Shown here: positions 44,284 through 53,512 of the stretch, piece by piece
Layout: each line of letters begins with the position of its first letter
How positions within the stretch are numbered: the stretch's first letter is position 1
Assembly: GCF_000758725.1 (NCBI RefSeq)
Contig: NZ_CP009428.1
Coordinates: forward strand, 1,426,001-1,490,000
From: Paenibacillus odorifer
Lineage (GTDB): Bacteria; Bacillota; Bacilli; Paenibacillales; Paenibacillaceae
Direction: 5' to 3'
Length of the DNA stretch: 64,000 bases
Program-made: the position numbers and the translations under genes
Notes under the pieces: model-generated
Seen by the model: the letters and a program-made list of their open reading frames with translations, nothing else
What the model was told of the DNA's origin: nothing
Database searches by the model: none

Positions 44284-45422
44284 GTCTGGAGAATGGAAGA
44301 AATACCGCAGCAGCTGTACTGGAACCCCTCCCCTCCCACTCCGGAAAACGATTCTCTCTACGTTTCGAATACGATGCCAGCCGCATCCGTTCTCCTTGGT
44401 GGACACCTATTGTATCTATAATTTTAGCGCTATTGTTGTGTGCCCTATTTATTGCGGCGAATGGTATGAATCCGGTGCTGGTCTATGAAAAAATGTTCCG
44501 TGGCGCATTTGGCACTGCGTATGGGCTCACGGAAACGATGGTTAAAGCGATCCCGCTACTCCTATGTGGGCTTGGGATTGCTGTGGCTTACCGCATTTCG
44601 GTATGGAATATTGGAGCAGAAGGCCAGTTAACTGTTGGGGCTATGGCGGCCACAGCGGTCACGATTTATTTTCCTGACTTACCTTCATTCTGGTCCCTGA
44701 GCTTAATGCTGCTGTTCGGGATTGCCGCGGGTGCGCTTTGGGGATTGCTGACTGCTATTCCGCGGACACATTTTGGAGTGAATGAGCTAATCACTTCATT
44801 AATGCTGAATTATGTTGCCCTATTGGCGCTCGATTACGTGGTATTCGGACCTTGGAAAGATCCTAAAGGATTTAATTTCCCGGGATCACCTATGTTTACT
44901 GCGGCTCAGTCGCTGCCTGTTCTCGGAAGTACAAGATTGCATATTGGATTGTTATTTGGACTTATCGCCGTTGTGATTTATTACTTAATGATTCGTTTTA
45001 CCAAGTGGGGTTACGAGCTCCGGCTGATTGGGGCCAATCCTGTTGCAGCCAGATACGCGGGGATTCCTATCAAGCGCCATATTATTATCGTCATGCTGAT
45101 CAGTGGGGGGCTCGCCGGGATCGCTGGCATGGCGGAGGTCTCCGGTGTTACACACAAGTTGATGCAGGGCATTTCACCGGGGTATGGATACACCGCCATT
45201 ATTGTGGCTTGGCTGGCCAAATTGAATCCACTCGGTCTAATCGTTACTTCTATTTTATTCGGTGGCTTAATTGTTGGCGGATATAGTGTTCAAACCATCG
45301 GGCTGCCCTCATCGATATCAGAAATGCTGCAGGGCTCCATCCTGTTTTTCTTGATTGCTGGCGATATGATCTATCGTTTCCGCATTCGCCGTAGCCGGGT
45401 TCAGCTGAAAGGGGGGAGATAG
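44280..45422 (+). CDS. Nucleoside ABC transporter permease (YufP/NupP-like)
   Basis: 380 aa, about ten membrane helices with the family sequence YRISVWNIGAEGQLTVGA and ELRLIGANPVAARYAGI (EAA-like contact loop). The start overlaps the ATPase stop codon by ATGA. First of two permeases forming the channel. Confidence 0.92.
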   Translation: MSLENGRNTAAAVLEPLPSHSGKRFSLRFEYDASRIRSPWWTPIVSIILALLLCALFIAANGMNPVLVYEKMFRGAFGTAYGLTETMVKAIPLLLCGLGIAVAYRISVWNIGAEGQLTVGAMAATAVTIYFPDLPSFWSLSLMLLFGIAAGALWGLLTAIPRTHFGVNELITSLMLNYVALLALDYVVFGPWKDPKGFNFPGSPMFTAAQSLPVLGSTRLHIGLLFGLIAVVIYYLMIRFTKWGYELRLIGANPVAARYAGIPIKRHIIIVMLISGGLAGIAGMAEVSGVTHKLMQGISPGYGYTAIIVAWLAKLNPLGLIVTSILFGGLIVGGYSVQTIGLPSSISEMLQGSILFFLIAGDMIYRFRIRRSRVQLKGGR

Positions 45423-45425
45423 GCA

Positions 45426-46355
45426 ATGGATTTTACAACACAGCTACTTATTGCCGCTATTTCCGCAGGGACCCCGCTGCTGCTGGCTACGCTGGGAGGC
45501 ATTCTAAATGAACGAGCTGGCATTATACAGCTTGGGGCTGAAGGTCTGATGCTGATGGGAGCGGTCATCACTTGTATCGTGTATATTCGCTCCGGAAACC
45601 TGCTGCTCGCTCTGTTGGCTACCGTAGCTGTAACGGCTGTGCTTGGTTTGCTGCATTCTTTTCTCTGTGTGACCTTGCGGGCGAATCAAACGATGTCCGG
45701 TCTTGCGATGACCCTGTTTGGCAGTGGGTTGAGCGCTTATCTTGGTAAACCGATCAGCGGCATTCCTTTGCCGGGAACCTCCCCTAAGCTGCATCTGGCT
45801 TGGCTGGAAAATGTACCGTTCATCGGAAAAATATTCGGCAACATGGACTACCTAACCTGGTTCAGCCTGCTGCTAGTGCTTGCTCTGCATCTGCTAATTC
45901 ACCGCACTTCATGGGGCCTGCATTTGCGGGCAGTCGGAGACAGTCCGGCTACCGCAGATGTGATGGGGATCCGTGTACAGCTTATCCGCTACAGCTATGT
46001 GATCACCGGTGCTGCTCTCATCGGCCTGGCCGGAGCGGATATGGTATTGGCCTACGCGCCAACCTGGAATGAAGGGCTGACAGCCGGCCGGGGCTGGATT
46101 GCGGTAGGGCTGGTGATTTTCGCCAGATGGAATCCGCTGCGTGCCTTGTTCTGCGCCTACTTTTTTGGGGCATTGGATTCACTTGGCTTCCGTATTCAAT
46201 TGCTGGGCAGTGCAGTTCCGCCCTATTTTCTCAAAATGATTCCGTACCTTGTGACCATTCTGGTCCTGATGTACCTGGGGTACCGCAATCGCAACAAACC
46301 ATCCGGCACACCGGAGGCGCTCGGAGTTCCTTATATTCGGGAACAAAGGTTTTAA
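45426..46355 (+). CDS. Nucleoside ABC transporter permease (YufQ/NupQ-like)
   Basis: 309 aa, about eight to nine membrane helices: GGILNERAGIIQLGAEGLML at the front and HLRAVGDSPATADVMGI as contact loop. Three bases after the preceding permease, with GGGGGAG before ATG. Completes the four-part importer. Confidence 0.92.
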   Translation: MDFTTQLLIAAISAGTPLLLATLGGILNERAGIIQLGAEGLMLMGAVITCIVYIRSGNLLLALLATVAVTAVLGLLHSFLCVTLRANQTMSGLAMTLFGSGLSAYLGKPISGIPLPGTSPKLHLAWLENVPFIGKIFGNMDYLTWFSLLLVLALHLLIHRTSWGLHLRAVGDSPATADVMGIRVQLIRYSYVITGAALIGLAGADMVLAYAPTWNEGLTAGRGWIAVGLVIFARWNPLRALFCAYFFGALDSLGFRIQLLGSAVPPYFLKMIPYLVTILVLMYLGYRNRNKPSGTPEALGVPYIREQRF

Positions 46356-46413
46356 GGCAGGCTATACGAGAAGGGAAGCGGCAATCTGGTACTCAAAAAG
46401 GGAGGCGGAGTGT

Positions 46414-47361
46414 ATGGGAGCTATACGGGAAGAGGAAGGAAGGCTACCTGAAGTAATTCAACCCCGCAGCCTGCACGAAGCTTGGGAGAGAAAGACGGCG
46501 TTTGGAGACAGTGCCCGATATGTTGCAGGGGGAACACTGCTGAGAACAGGGTGGGAAAATGGAACGACTCATATGCCCAAACAGCTGATTGATCTTCGGC
46601 AAATTACAAATCTCGGCGACATTACCTTAACGGAATTTCACTTATCTCTGGGCGCTCTTGTTCCACTCTCCCAGTGCCGCAGTAATGAGCATTTGCAGGC
46701 CGTAGCTCCTGCGCTGCAAGAGGCTGCACGTTGCATAGCGGCTCCGTCGGTGCGTAATCTTGCCACGCTCGGGGGCAATATCGCTTCTGGCTTCGGAGAT
46801 ATTCTACCTGCGTTACTGGTCTATGACGCGGAGTTAATCTCCTTTGACGGCAAATTTATGACGGCACTACCTTTGATAGAGTGGCTAAACAATCACTGGA
46901 GCGGGATAAAATCTGCGGCGGATCTTGTGGCTGAGATTCGCATCTCACCTACTCGCTTAGAGAGTCCGTTAACGGATAGGCTAGAAATTTTTCGTAAGGT
47001 TGGCCGCAGGGAAGCGTTCACCCCTTCACTTGTAACGGTAGCAATCTCAGCATCAATCGATGAGGAACACCGTTTCCGTGAGGTGCGTATCGCCGCAGGT
47101 GGGGGCTCTGGTCGGCCACAGCGACTAAGTAGGGCTGAAGTTATGCTTGAAGGTGTGAGGTATACAGATGAGCTGTTGGCTTCTTTATATGAAGGGGTTG
47201 AGAACAGCTTTGAGACGTATAGTGATCCCTTTGCAACAGAACTTTACAAGAAAAAGACTGCTGGGAATTTGGTTGTATCTGAGCTGTGGAAGGCTATGAA
47301 TATACGGAGTTTAGAGGTGAATAACCCGACGAAAGGAGAGAGGGAAAATGCTGCTGAATAA
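46414..47361 (+). CDS. Xanthine dehydrogenase FAD-binding subunit (PucC-like)
   Basis: 315 aa. FAD domain with YVAGGTLLRTG and the flavin loop SVRNLATLGGNIASGFGDIL; CO-dehydrogenase flavoprotein C-terminal part after about residue 190 (EIFRKVGRREAFTPSLV). Takes electrons from the 2Fe-2S subunit to NAD or another acceptor. GGGAGG before ATG 46414. Overlaps the next gene by 14 bp. Confidence 0.92.
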   Translation: MGAIREEEGRLPEVIQPRSLHEAWERKTAFGDSARYVAGGTLLRTGWENGTTHMPKQLIDLRQITNLGDITLTEFHLSLGALVPLSQCRSNEHLQAVAPALQEAARCIAAPSVRNLATLGGNIASGFGDILPALLVYDAELISFDGKFMTALPLIEWLNNHWSGIKSAADLVAEIRISPTRLESPLTDRLEIFRKVGRREAFTPSLVTVAISASIDEEHRFREVRIAAGGGSGRPQRLSRAEVMLEGVRYTDELLASLYEGVENSFETYSDPFATELYKKKTAGNLVVSELWKAMNIRSLEVNNPTKGERENAAE

Positions 47362-49642
47362 GGAATCCAGCGGTAGCCGCTGGCGTACACGACCTGATGG
47401 AGAGGGCAAGGTATCCGGTAAGCTGCAGTATTTGACCGACATGAGGGCAGAAGGAATGTTGATCGGCCGCGTGCTCCGCAGTGAGCAGGCACATGCTCGT
47501 ATTTTGTCCATACGCATTGAGAAGGCCATTGAAGTCCCTGGTATACACGCTGTAATCACTCATGAGGATGTGCCCGGACTTAACGGCTTTGGCATAGCTT
47601 TGCCGCATCAACCGGTATTTTGCAGTGATCGTGTGCGTTACACTGGCGATGCGATTGCGGCAGTCGCGGCTGAGACGGACGAAATTGCGGAATACGCCTT
47701 ATCTCTTATCGAAGTGGATTATGAGCTTCTACCCTTGCTGGAGAATCCGGAAGAGGCGATGAAAAAGGACGCAATTTTGCTGCATGCCGAGGGAAACGTG
47801 CTTCATCATACGGAATATCGGAAAGGGGAGCCGGAAACGGTATTTACGGATTGCTGTCATGTGGTAGAGGAGACTTACTATACACCACGCCAAATGCACA
47901 CCTATATGGAGACTGAAGGTGGACTGTTTATCCCAGAGGATAACGGACGGCTTACCGTATATTCAGCTACACAACATGGGTTGATGGATCGCCTGCAGCT
48001 ATCCAGAATTCTGGCTATTCCTCAAGAAGATATTCGCGTCATCTCGAGTCCTATCGGCGGGTCCTTTGGAGGAAAAGACGAGCTGAATGTACAGCCGTAT
48101 GGAGCGCTGCTCGCCTTGCGGACACTCCGTCCGGTAAGACTGCATAATTCGAGAGCTGAATCGGTACGTGCAGGACTAAAACGCCATCCCATGAAAATCA
48201 CCATGAAGACTGGCTGCGACCCCGAAGGAATCATCAGGGCACATCAGGTCAGAATTATTTCGGATACGGGAGCTTACGCAACACTGGGGGCGGAGGTGCT
48301 CAACTTTGCGACAGAACATGTGATGGGCCCCTATATCATCGATCATGTGGATGTGAAGGGTTTTGCTGTATATACCAATAACGGTGTATCTGGTGAATTT
48401 CGCGGGTTTGGCGGCAATCAGGCGATTTTCGCTTTGGAGGGACAAATCGATCGGTTGGCTGAGCGATTGCAGATCGATCCGTGGGAAATGCGCCGCCGCA
48501 ATTTGCGTAAATATGGAGATCTGGGGCCACTGGGTCAGGAAATTGCTCAGACCGATGGTGCCTTTCAGGTGTGGGAAGCGCTGGCGGGTTCGCCTCTTAT
48601 GACTGAGGCCGCATCTACAGACAGTGATTCAGGTGTTGTGGAACCTTGGATCGTAACTGGAACGGGTGCTGCTATAGCTATGCATGGTGCAGGACTTGGT
48701 TATGGTATTCCCGATCCGGCGGGTGGCAGGCTCTCTTTGACGCTAGAGGGCAAGATTGAGGCGGTGTTTGGTTACGAGGAGTTTGGTCAGGGGTTAATCG
48801 CAACAATGGAACAAATGCTGATTGAACAGTTTGGCTTGGCGGCAGAGGATCTAAGCATCGTCATTGGCGATACGGATGTTGTGCCTGATAGCGGATCTAG
48901 TACGGCTTCCCGATCAACCAGCATGATGTGGATGGCCTTGAAACGGCTGCGTCCAGACTTCACCGCTCGAGTGCTGCAGGCAGCTGCGATGATAAAGCCA
49001 GAGCTGGATAACTATGAAATGAAGCTCGGCCCTGGCGGCATTTGGCTAAAAGACGGCGGTCTGCTTCTGACTTACAAGGACTTGGCACAGCGTATTTCAG
49101 AACCCATTGTCTGTAATACAAAGTTTACTTATCCAACCACACCCTTTAAAAGAGTGGGGGCACATTTCCTATACACCTATTCTGCAATCGCAGTCCGCGT
49201 GGAAGTTAATCTACTTACTGGACGTGTCCGTGTACTGGACCAATATCATGCGGTAGCGGCGGGACCGGTGGCTAATCCGCAAGGTTATCTCGGGCAGATC
49301 GAAGGTGGCAGCAGTATGGCGGTAGGCTTCACCTTGTCAGAGGATGCTGTGATGTCAGGCGGCAGCTATGTCACCAAAAATTTAGACACCTATTTGGTGC
49401 CGACCATTGCCGACATGAATGGCAGCATTCAGGTGCAGCCGATAGAGGATTTGCCGGATCATGACACGTACGGTCCTCGCGGCATTGGAGAGGTGGGTTC
49501 CGTCAATTTAGCTCCGGCAGTCGTGTCAGCCATATTTCAGGCTGTAGGGAAGCATGTAACCAAGCTGCCCATTGATCCCGAATGGCTGCAGTCTACACCG
49601 TTTATTCCACAAAAGGTGGTGAACATCCATGCCGAGTCATAA
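47348..49642 (+). CDS. Xanthine dehydrogenase molybdenum-binding subunit (PucD-like)
   Basis: 764 aa catalytic subunit, hydroxylates hypoxanthine to xanthine and xanthine to urate. Visible are the Moco-domain motif SSPIGGSFGGKDE, substrate-site region SGEFRGFGGNQAIF, MoCo pyranopterin contact VFGYEEFGQG, and the catalytic Glu in GPRGIGEVGSVNLAPAV near the C-terminus. GAGAGGG precedes ATG. Overlaps the FeS gene by 14 bp. Confidence 0.94.
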   Translation: MLLNKESSGSRWRTRPDGEGKVSGKLQYLTDMRAEGMLIGRVLRSEQAHARILSIRIEKAIEVPGIHAVITHEDVPGLNGFGIALPHQPVFCSDRVRYTGDAIAAVAAETDEIAEYALSLIEVDYELLPLLENPEEAMKKDAILLHAEGNVLHHTEYRKGEPETVFTDCCHVVEETYYTPRQMHTYMETEGGLFIPEDNGRLTVYSATQHGLMDRLQLSRILAIPQEDIRVISSPIGGSFGGKDELNVQPYGALLALRTLRPVRLHNSRAESVRAGLKRHPMKITMKTGCDPEGIIRAHQVRIISDTGAYATLGAEVLNFATEHVMGPYIIDHVDVKGFAVYTNNGVSGEFRGFGGNQAIFALEGQIDRLAERLQIDPWEMRRRNLRKYGDLGPLGQEIAQTDGAFQVWEALAGSPLMTEAASTDSDSGVVEPWIVTGTGAAIAMHGAGLGYGIPDPAGGRLSLTLEGKIEAVFGYEEFGQGLIATMEQMLIEQFGLAAEDLSIVIGDTDVVPDSGSSTASRSTSMMWMALKRLRPDFTARVLQAAAMIKPELDNYEMKLGPGGIWLKDGGLLLTYKDLAQRISEPIVCNTKFTYPTTPFKRVGAHFLYTYSAIAVRVEVNLLTGRVRVLDQYHAVAAGPVANPQGYLGQIEGGSSMAVGFTLSEDAVMSGGSYVTKNLDTYLVPTIADMNGSIQVQPIEDLPDHDTYGPRGIGEVGSVNLAPAVVSAIFQAVGKHVTKLPIDPEWLQSTPFIPQKVVNIHAES

Positions 49643-50165
49643 TTCAGATCACAATCTAGATGAAGAGAACCCAATCCCAGCTTCGTCTGAGGAAGCCTTC
49701 ACAGAAGAGAGGTTCACCTTTAATTGCAATCTTAATGGGAAAGCGATATCCATGGAGATTCCACCCTCCCGCCGGCTTTTAAATGTCATACGTGAAGATT
49801 TGGAGCTGACCGGCACAAAACGTTCTTGTGAGATTGGCCGCTGCGGGGCATGTATGGTGCTGGTGGATGGACGTCCAGTGAATTCATGTCTGGTCATGGC
49901 CTATCAATGCTCAGGTGCGGAAATTACAACGATTGAGGGTCTTAGTGAAGTAGGCCTGCACCCCGTTCAACGGGCTTTTTTAGAAGAGGGGGGGTTCCAA
50001 TGCGGTTATTGTACACCAGGGATGGTTATCTCGGTGGTTGCTCTGCTGGAAGAGAACCCGCATCCTACTCAGGGTGAAGTGGAAGAAGCTTTATCGGGTA
50101 ACATTTGTCGCTGTACAGGGTACGGAGGCATTTTACGGGCTGTTAACAAAGCTATTGGAGGTTGA
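49629..50165 (+). CDS. Xanthine dehydrogenase 2Fe-2S subunit (PucE-like)
   Basis: 178 aa. Two [2Fe-2S] sites: plant-type CEIGRCGACMVLVDGRPVNS-C, and the helical CGYCTPGM ... NICRCTGYGG. Passes electrons from molybdenum to the FAD subunit. The first ~30 residues are polar and non-conserved. Confidence 0.94.
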   Translation: MPSHNSDHNLDEENPIPASSEEAFTEERFTFNCNLNGKAISMEIPPSRRLLNVIREDLELTGTKRSCEIGRCGACMVLVDGRPVNSCLVMAYQCSGAEITTIEGLSEVGLHPVQRAFLEEGGFQCGYCTPGMVISVVALLEENPHPTQGEVEEALSGNICRCTGYGGILRAVNKAIGG

Positions 50166-50169
50166 GTGG

Positions 50170-50682
50170 ATGGTCGTTTCTGAAGGCAGGTTTACGTTGG
50201 AAGAGATAAATGCCATGAGTATAACGGATTTTGTGAAGCATCTAGGCGGCATTTTTGAACATTCACCGTGGGTAGCAGAGGAGGCGTATAAGCAGATTCC
50301 GTTCCATTCTTTAGAGCATTTGCATAGCACAATGATGCAGACCGTACTGAGTGCTGACCGGAGCCGAATGGAGGAACTATTAAAAGCTCACCCAGATTTG
50401 GCGACTAGGCTTCAAGTTACGGCTTTATCTGCCTCAGAGCAGCAGGGAGCTGGACTGGATCGGCTAACAACGAAAGAGTTCAATCTATTAAATGATCTGA
50501 ATCGAAAGTATACGGACAAATTTCATTTCCCTTTTATTCTAGCTGTTCGTGGCAAAAACAAAGATGACATTATCAGCGCCATTGGAGTGCGAGTAGAGCG
50601 TTCCCCTCAGGAGGAATGGGTTCAAGCCTTTTCTGAAGTCGGTACAATTACGAGATTTCGCCTAAGTGATTTAATTATTTAA
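50170..50682 (+). CDS. uraD: OHCU decarboxylase
   Basis: 170 aa, converts 2-oxo-4-hydroxy-4-carboxy-5-ureidoimidazoline to (S)-allantoin. Motifs: FVKHLGGIFEHSPWVAEEAY, catalytic His region PFHSLEHLHSTM, and FHFPFILAVRGK. GGAGG 9 nt before ATG 50170; an earlier in-frame ATG at 50038 lies inside the preceding FeS gene. In B. subtilis this domain is fused to uricase as PucL; here they are separate genes. Confidence 0.92.
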   Translation: MVVSEGRFTLEEINAMSITDFVKHLGGIFEHSPWVAEEAYKQIPFHSLEHLHSTMMQTVLSADRSRMEELLKAHPDLATRLQVTALSASEQQGAGLDRLTTKEFNLLNDLNRKYTDKFHFPFILAVRGKNKDDIISAIGVRVERSPQEEWVQAFSEVGTITRFRLSDLII

Positions 50683-50706
50683 TCATTCATTCATTCATTC
50701 ATTCAT
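50683..50706 (+). repeat. 4-bp TCAT x 6 microsatellite
   Basis: Six TCAT units start directly after the uraD stop codon and end 7 bp before the SD of the uricase gene, so copy number sets their spacing. Confidence 0.9.
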
Positions 50707-50729
50707 CATAAACGGGGAGGGTGTCAGCC

Positions 50730-51680
50730 ATGCTGGAACCAATTAACGGACGTACAATGTTTTATGGAAAAAGTGATGTGCTAACTTATCGTACCTATGC
50801 TAAACCGCTGGCCGTTACCCCCGTTCCCGAATCTTCCTTCACGGGCTGCGACAACATTATATTCGCACATAATATTACATTCGCAGTCACGGGCGAAGCG
50901 TTTCTTCCTTCTTTTTCAGAGGGGAATAATTCCATGGTCGTTGCTACCGATTCTATGAAAAATTTCATCCTGCGCAATACCGCGGACTACACAGGAAGCA
51001 CAACGGAGGGGTTATTGCAGCTTCTAAGCAGCCGTTTTCTCGATAAATACGATCATGTCACCGCAGTTTCAGTTTCCGCAGACCGGTTACCTTTTGAACA
51101 GGTGATGGTGCCCGGGGTTGACGGGCTTAAACAGAGTCATTTAGTACTGCGTCACTCCAATAATGAATCTTATTCGGCTTCGTTAACTATAAAACGTGGA
51201 GAGAATGGGACTGAGGTTATCGCTCATGAATGCCGATTGAAGGATTTACAGCTGATAAAAGTAAGTGGAAGCTCGTTTTATGGATTCGTCCGTGATGAGT
51301 ATACAACATTGCCGGAGAGCTTTGACCGTCCGCTTTATATTTTTCTGAATATTAACTGGACCTACAGTGATGTTGAGCATGCTCTGGATGGAGATTTAGG
51401 CCAATATGTGGCTGCGGAGCAGGTTCGCGATATCGCCCATAGCGCTTTTCATGAGCTGAACAGTCCTTCAATCCAATCGTTGATTTATCAAATTGGGCTG
51501 CGCGTATTGTCCCGTTTTCCACAGCTGGCTACCGTTTCATTTGAGTCCAATAACCGGACTTGGGAAACCATTGTTGAGCCTGAAGAAACTAAAGGTGGAG
51601 TCTTCACCGAACCTCGTCCACCCTATGGTTTTCAGGGCTTTTCTGTCAGCCGTGCAGATCTGGCCGGAGAGACAGCGTAA
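50730..51680 (+). CDS. Uricase (urate oxidase)
   Basis: 316 aa cofactor-free oxidase, converting urate to 5-hydroxyisourate. Two tunnelling-fold repeats; conserved Lys in YGKSDVLTYR, Thr in VVATDSMKNF, later ELNSPSIQSLIYQIG. GGGGAGG lies 9 nt before ATG 50730; the in-frame GTG at 50721 is too close to it. Equivalent to the C-terminal part of Bacillus PucL. One-base TAATG overlap with the HIU hydrolase gene. Confidence 0.93.
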   Translation: MLEPINGRTMFYGKSDVLTYRTYAKPLAVTPVPESSFTGCDNIIFAHNITFAVTGEAFLPSFSEGNNSMVVATDSMKNFILRNTADYTGSTTEGLLQLLSSRFLDKYDHVTAVSVSADRLPFEQVMVPGVDGLKQSHLVLRHSNNESYSASLTIKRGENGTEVIAHECRLKDLQLIKVSGSSFYGFVRDEYTTLPESFDRPLYIFLNINWTYSDVEHALDGDLGQYVAAEQVRDIAHSAFHELNSPSIQSLIYQIGLRVLSRFPQLATVSFESNNRTWETIVEPEETKGGVFTEPRPPYGFQGFSVSRADLAGETA

Positions 51681-52084
51681 TGAGCGGGCGTCTTACCACC
51701 CATGTGCTGGATCTGTCGCGGGGGATTCCTGCTACAGGTCTGACGCTTCAGCTCTGGAAGCTTACGGATGGGATGAGCAAGCTTCTGTGTGAAGAAGTCA
51801 CGAACAGTGACGGGAGGCTGGATGCTCCGCTGCTGGAGGGAAACGAAATGGAGGCTGGATGTTACGAGCTGCTGTTTATGGTTGGCGATTACTACCGTAG
51901 AGCTGATGCCAAAGCGTCAGCAGCTGGCATAGAAGTAACAGAAAGCTCAGTAGACACTCAACGTGAGATGTCTTTTTTTCTAGAACAGATACCTATTCGC
52001 TTTCATATAGAGAGCTCCATGCAACACTACCATGTACCTTTGCTAGTAGCTCCTGGTGGATATAGTACGTATCGGGGAAGTTAG
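51680..52084 (+). CDS. uraH: 5-hydroxyisourate hydrolase (transthyretin-like)
   Basis: 134 aa. HVLDLSRGIPATGL at the N-terminus and the diagnostic C-terminal HYHVPLLVAPGGYSTYRGS are intact. Hydrolyses HIU to OHCU for UraD. Start coupled to the uricase stop. Confidence 0.95.
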   Translation: MSGRLTTHVLDLSRGIPATGLTLQLWKLTDGMSKLLCEEVTNSDGRLDAPLLEGNEMEAGCYELLFMVGDYYRRADAKASAAGIEVTESSVDTQREMSFFLEQIPIRFHIESSMQHYHVPLLVAPGGYSTYRGS

Positions 52085-52117
52085 GAGAAAGTTGACGACC
52101 GGAGGAGGTGGCAGCTC

Positions 52118-53512
52118 ATGAAGGAATCCTATGAACTTGTGATTAAGAACGGGAATGTAGTGCTGCCCGATCAGGTACTCAAGCTGGATATTGCAGTATC
52201 AGAGGGTAAGATTGTCGCACTTGGAGAGGAACTTTCGCTTGCGCCGCTAACCAAAGTCATCGACGCAGATGGGTTCTATGTCCTCCCCGGTATGATTGAT
52301 ATGCATGTCCACTTTAATGAACCAACGTTTGGACATTGGGAAGGTTTTCGCAGCGGTTCTGCGGCGTTGGCAGCTGGCGGCTGCACAACCTATGCAGATA
52401 TGCCGCTTAACGGCAATCCACCGACTGTGAACGAGGCTGCACTTCGTCAAAAGGTAGATGCTGCGGCTGGAAACTCTGCCGTTGATTATGTGCTGTGGGG
52501 TGGGCTCGTTCCTGGCAATCTGGATGATTTAGAAGTTTTGGCAGCCTCTGGTGTCACTGGGTTTAAAGCCTTTCTCTCCAATCCTGGAGGGGAGGGCGAA
52601 GGCAGATTCCGTGAAGTGGATGAGGATACACTCTATCAAGGGATGCTGCGAATCGCTTCTCTGGGCGGGATTTTGGCGCTGCATGCAGAAAGTGAGGCTA
52701 TCACGGCGGTGTTGACCGCAGATGCAGTGCGAAATGGCAGAACCAGCGCAAGTGATTTTGCGGCTTGCCGCCCTGCTGAAGCAGAGCTGGAGGCAGTGTC
52801 CAGGGCGCTGCTGTACAGTGAACGAACGGGCTGCCGGTTGCATTTTGTTCATATCAGCACGGCCGCCGCCATTGAGAAAATCTATGAAGCTAAGCTTCGA
52901 GGTCTGGACGTTTCGGCAGAAACCTGTCCACATTATCTGGTCCTCACTGAAAATGATATGAAGGCTTTAGGTCCTGTGGCGAAGTGTGCGCCTCCGCTGC
53001 GAAGTGCGGTGGAGCAGGAGAAGTTATGGGAGATGCTGGCCCAAGGCAAAATCGATTTGATTGCTTCGGATCATTCCCCCTGTCCAACGGAATTGAAGGT
53101 GAAGCCGGACTTGTCTTTTTTTGCAGCGTGGGGTGGGATCTCGGGTGCGCAGAGCAGTCTGGAGCTTATGTTCCATGAAGGCGTGAATGTGCGGGGGTTG
53201 GCTGTTACATTAATTTCTAGTCTACTCGCAGGGCAACCCGCAAAACGTTTTGGAATAGAGCATCGCAAAGGCGCTATAGCTCTAGGTCTAGATGCCGATC
53301 TAGTTCTGCTTAATCCAAGCACAACCTATACGCTGACTGCGGAGGATTTATTGTATCGCCACAAGCACAGCCCCTACATCGGAAGAACTTTATCCTGCAA
53401 GGTAGTTGCTACGATCTGCCGCGGGAATGTGGTCTATACCTCTGAAGAAGGAGTGATCAGTGAGGGAGGTGGACAGTGGCTGCGAATTAGGAAGGAGCAG
53501 TACAGCCTATGA
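52118..53512 (+). CDS. allB: Allantoinase
   Basis: 464 aa amidohydrolase that opens allantoin to allantoate. Binuclear metal site: DMHVHFNEP, carbamylated Lys in GFKAFLSN, His in LALHAES and HFVHIST, Asp in ASDHSPC. PucH equivalent. GGAGGAGG before ATG; 4-bp overlap with allC. Confidence 0.95.
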   Translation: MKESYELVIKNGNVVLPDQVLKLDIAVSEGKIVALGEELSLAPLTKVIDADGFYVLPGMIDMHVHFNEPTFGHWEGFRSGSAALAAGGCTTYADMPLNGNPPTVNEAALRQKVDAAAGNSAVDYVLWGGLVPGNLDDLEVLAASGVTGFKAFLSNPGGEGEGRFREVDEDTLYQGMLRIASLGGILALHAESEAITAVLTADAVRNGRTSASDFAACRPAEAELEAVSRALLYSERTGCRLHFVHISTAAAIEKIYEAKLRGLDVSAETCPHYLVLTENDMKALGPVAKCAPPLRSAVEQEKLWEMLAQGKIDLIASDHSPCPTELKVKPDLSFFAAWGGISGAQSSLELMFHEGVNVRGLAVTLISSLLAGQPAKRFGIEHRKGAIALGLDADLVLLNPSTTYTLTAEDLLYRHKHSPYIGRTLSCKVVATICRGNVVYTSEEGVISEGGGQWLRIRKEQYSL

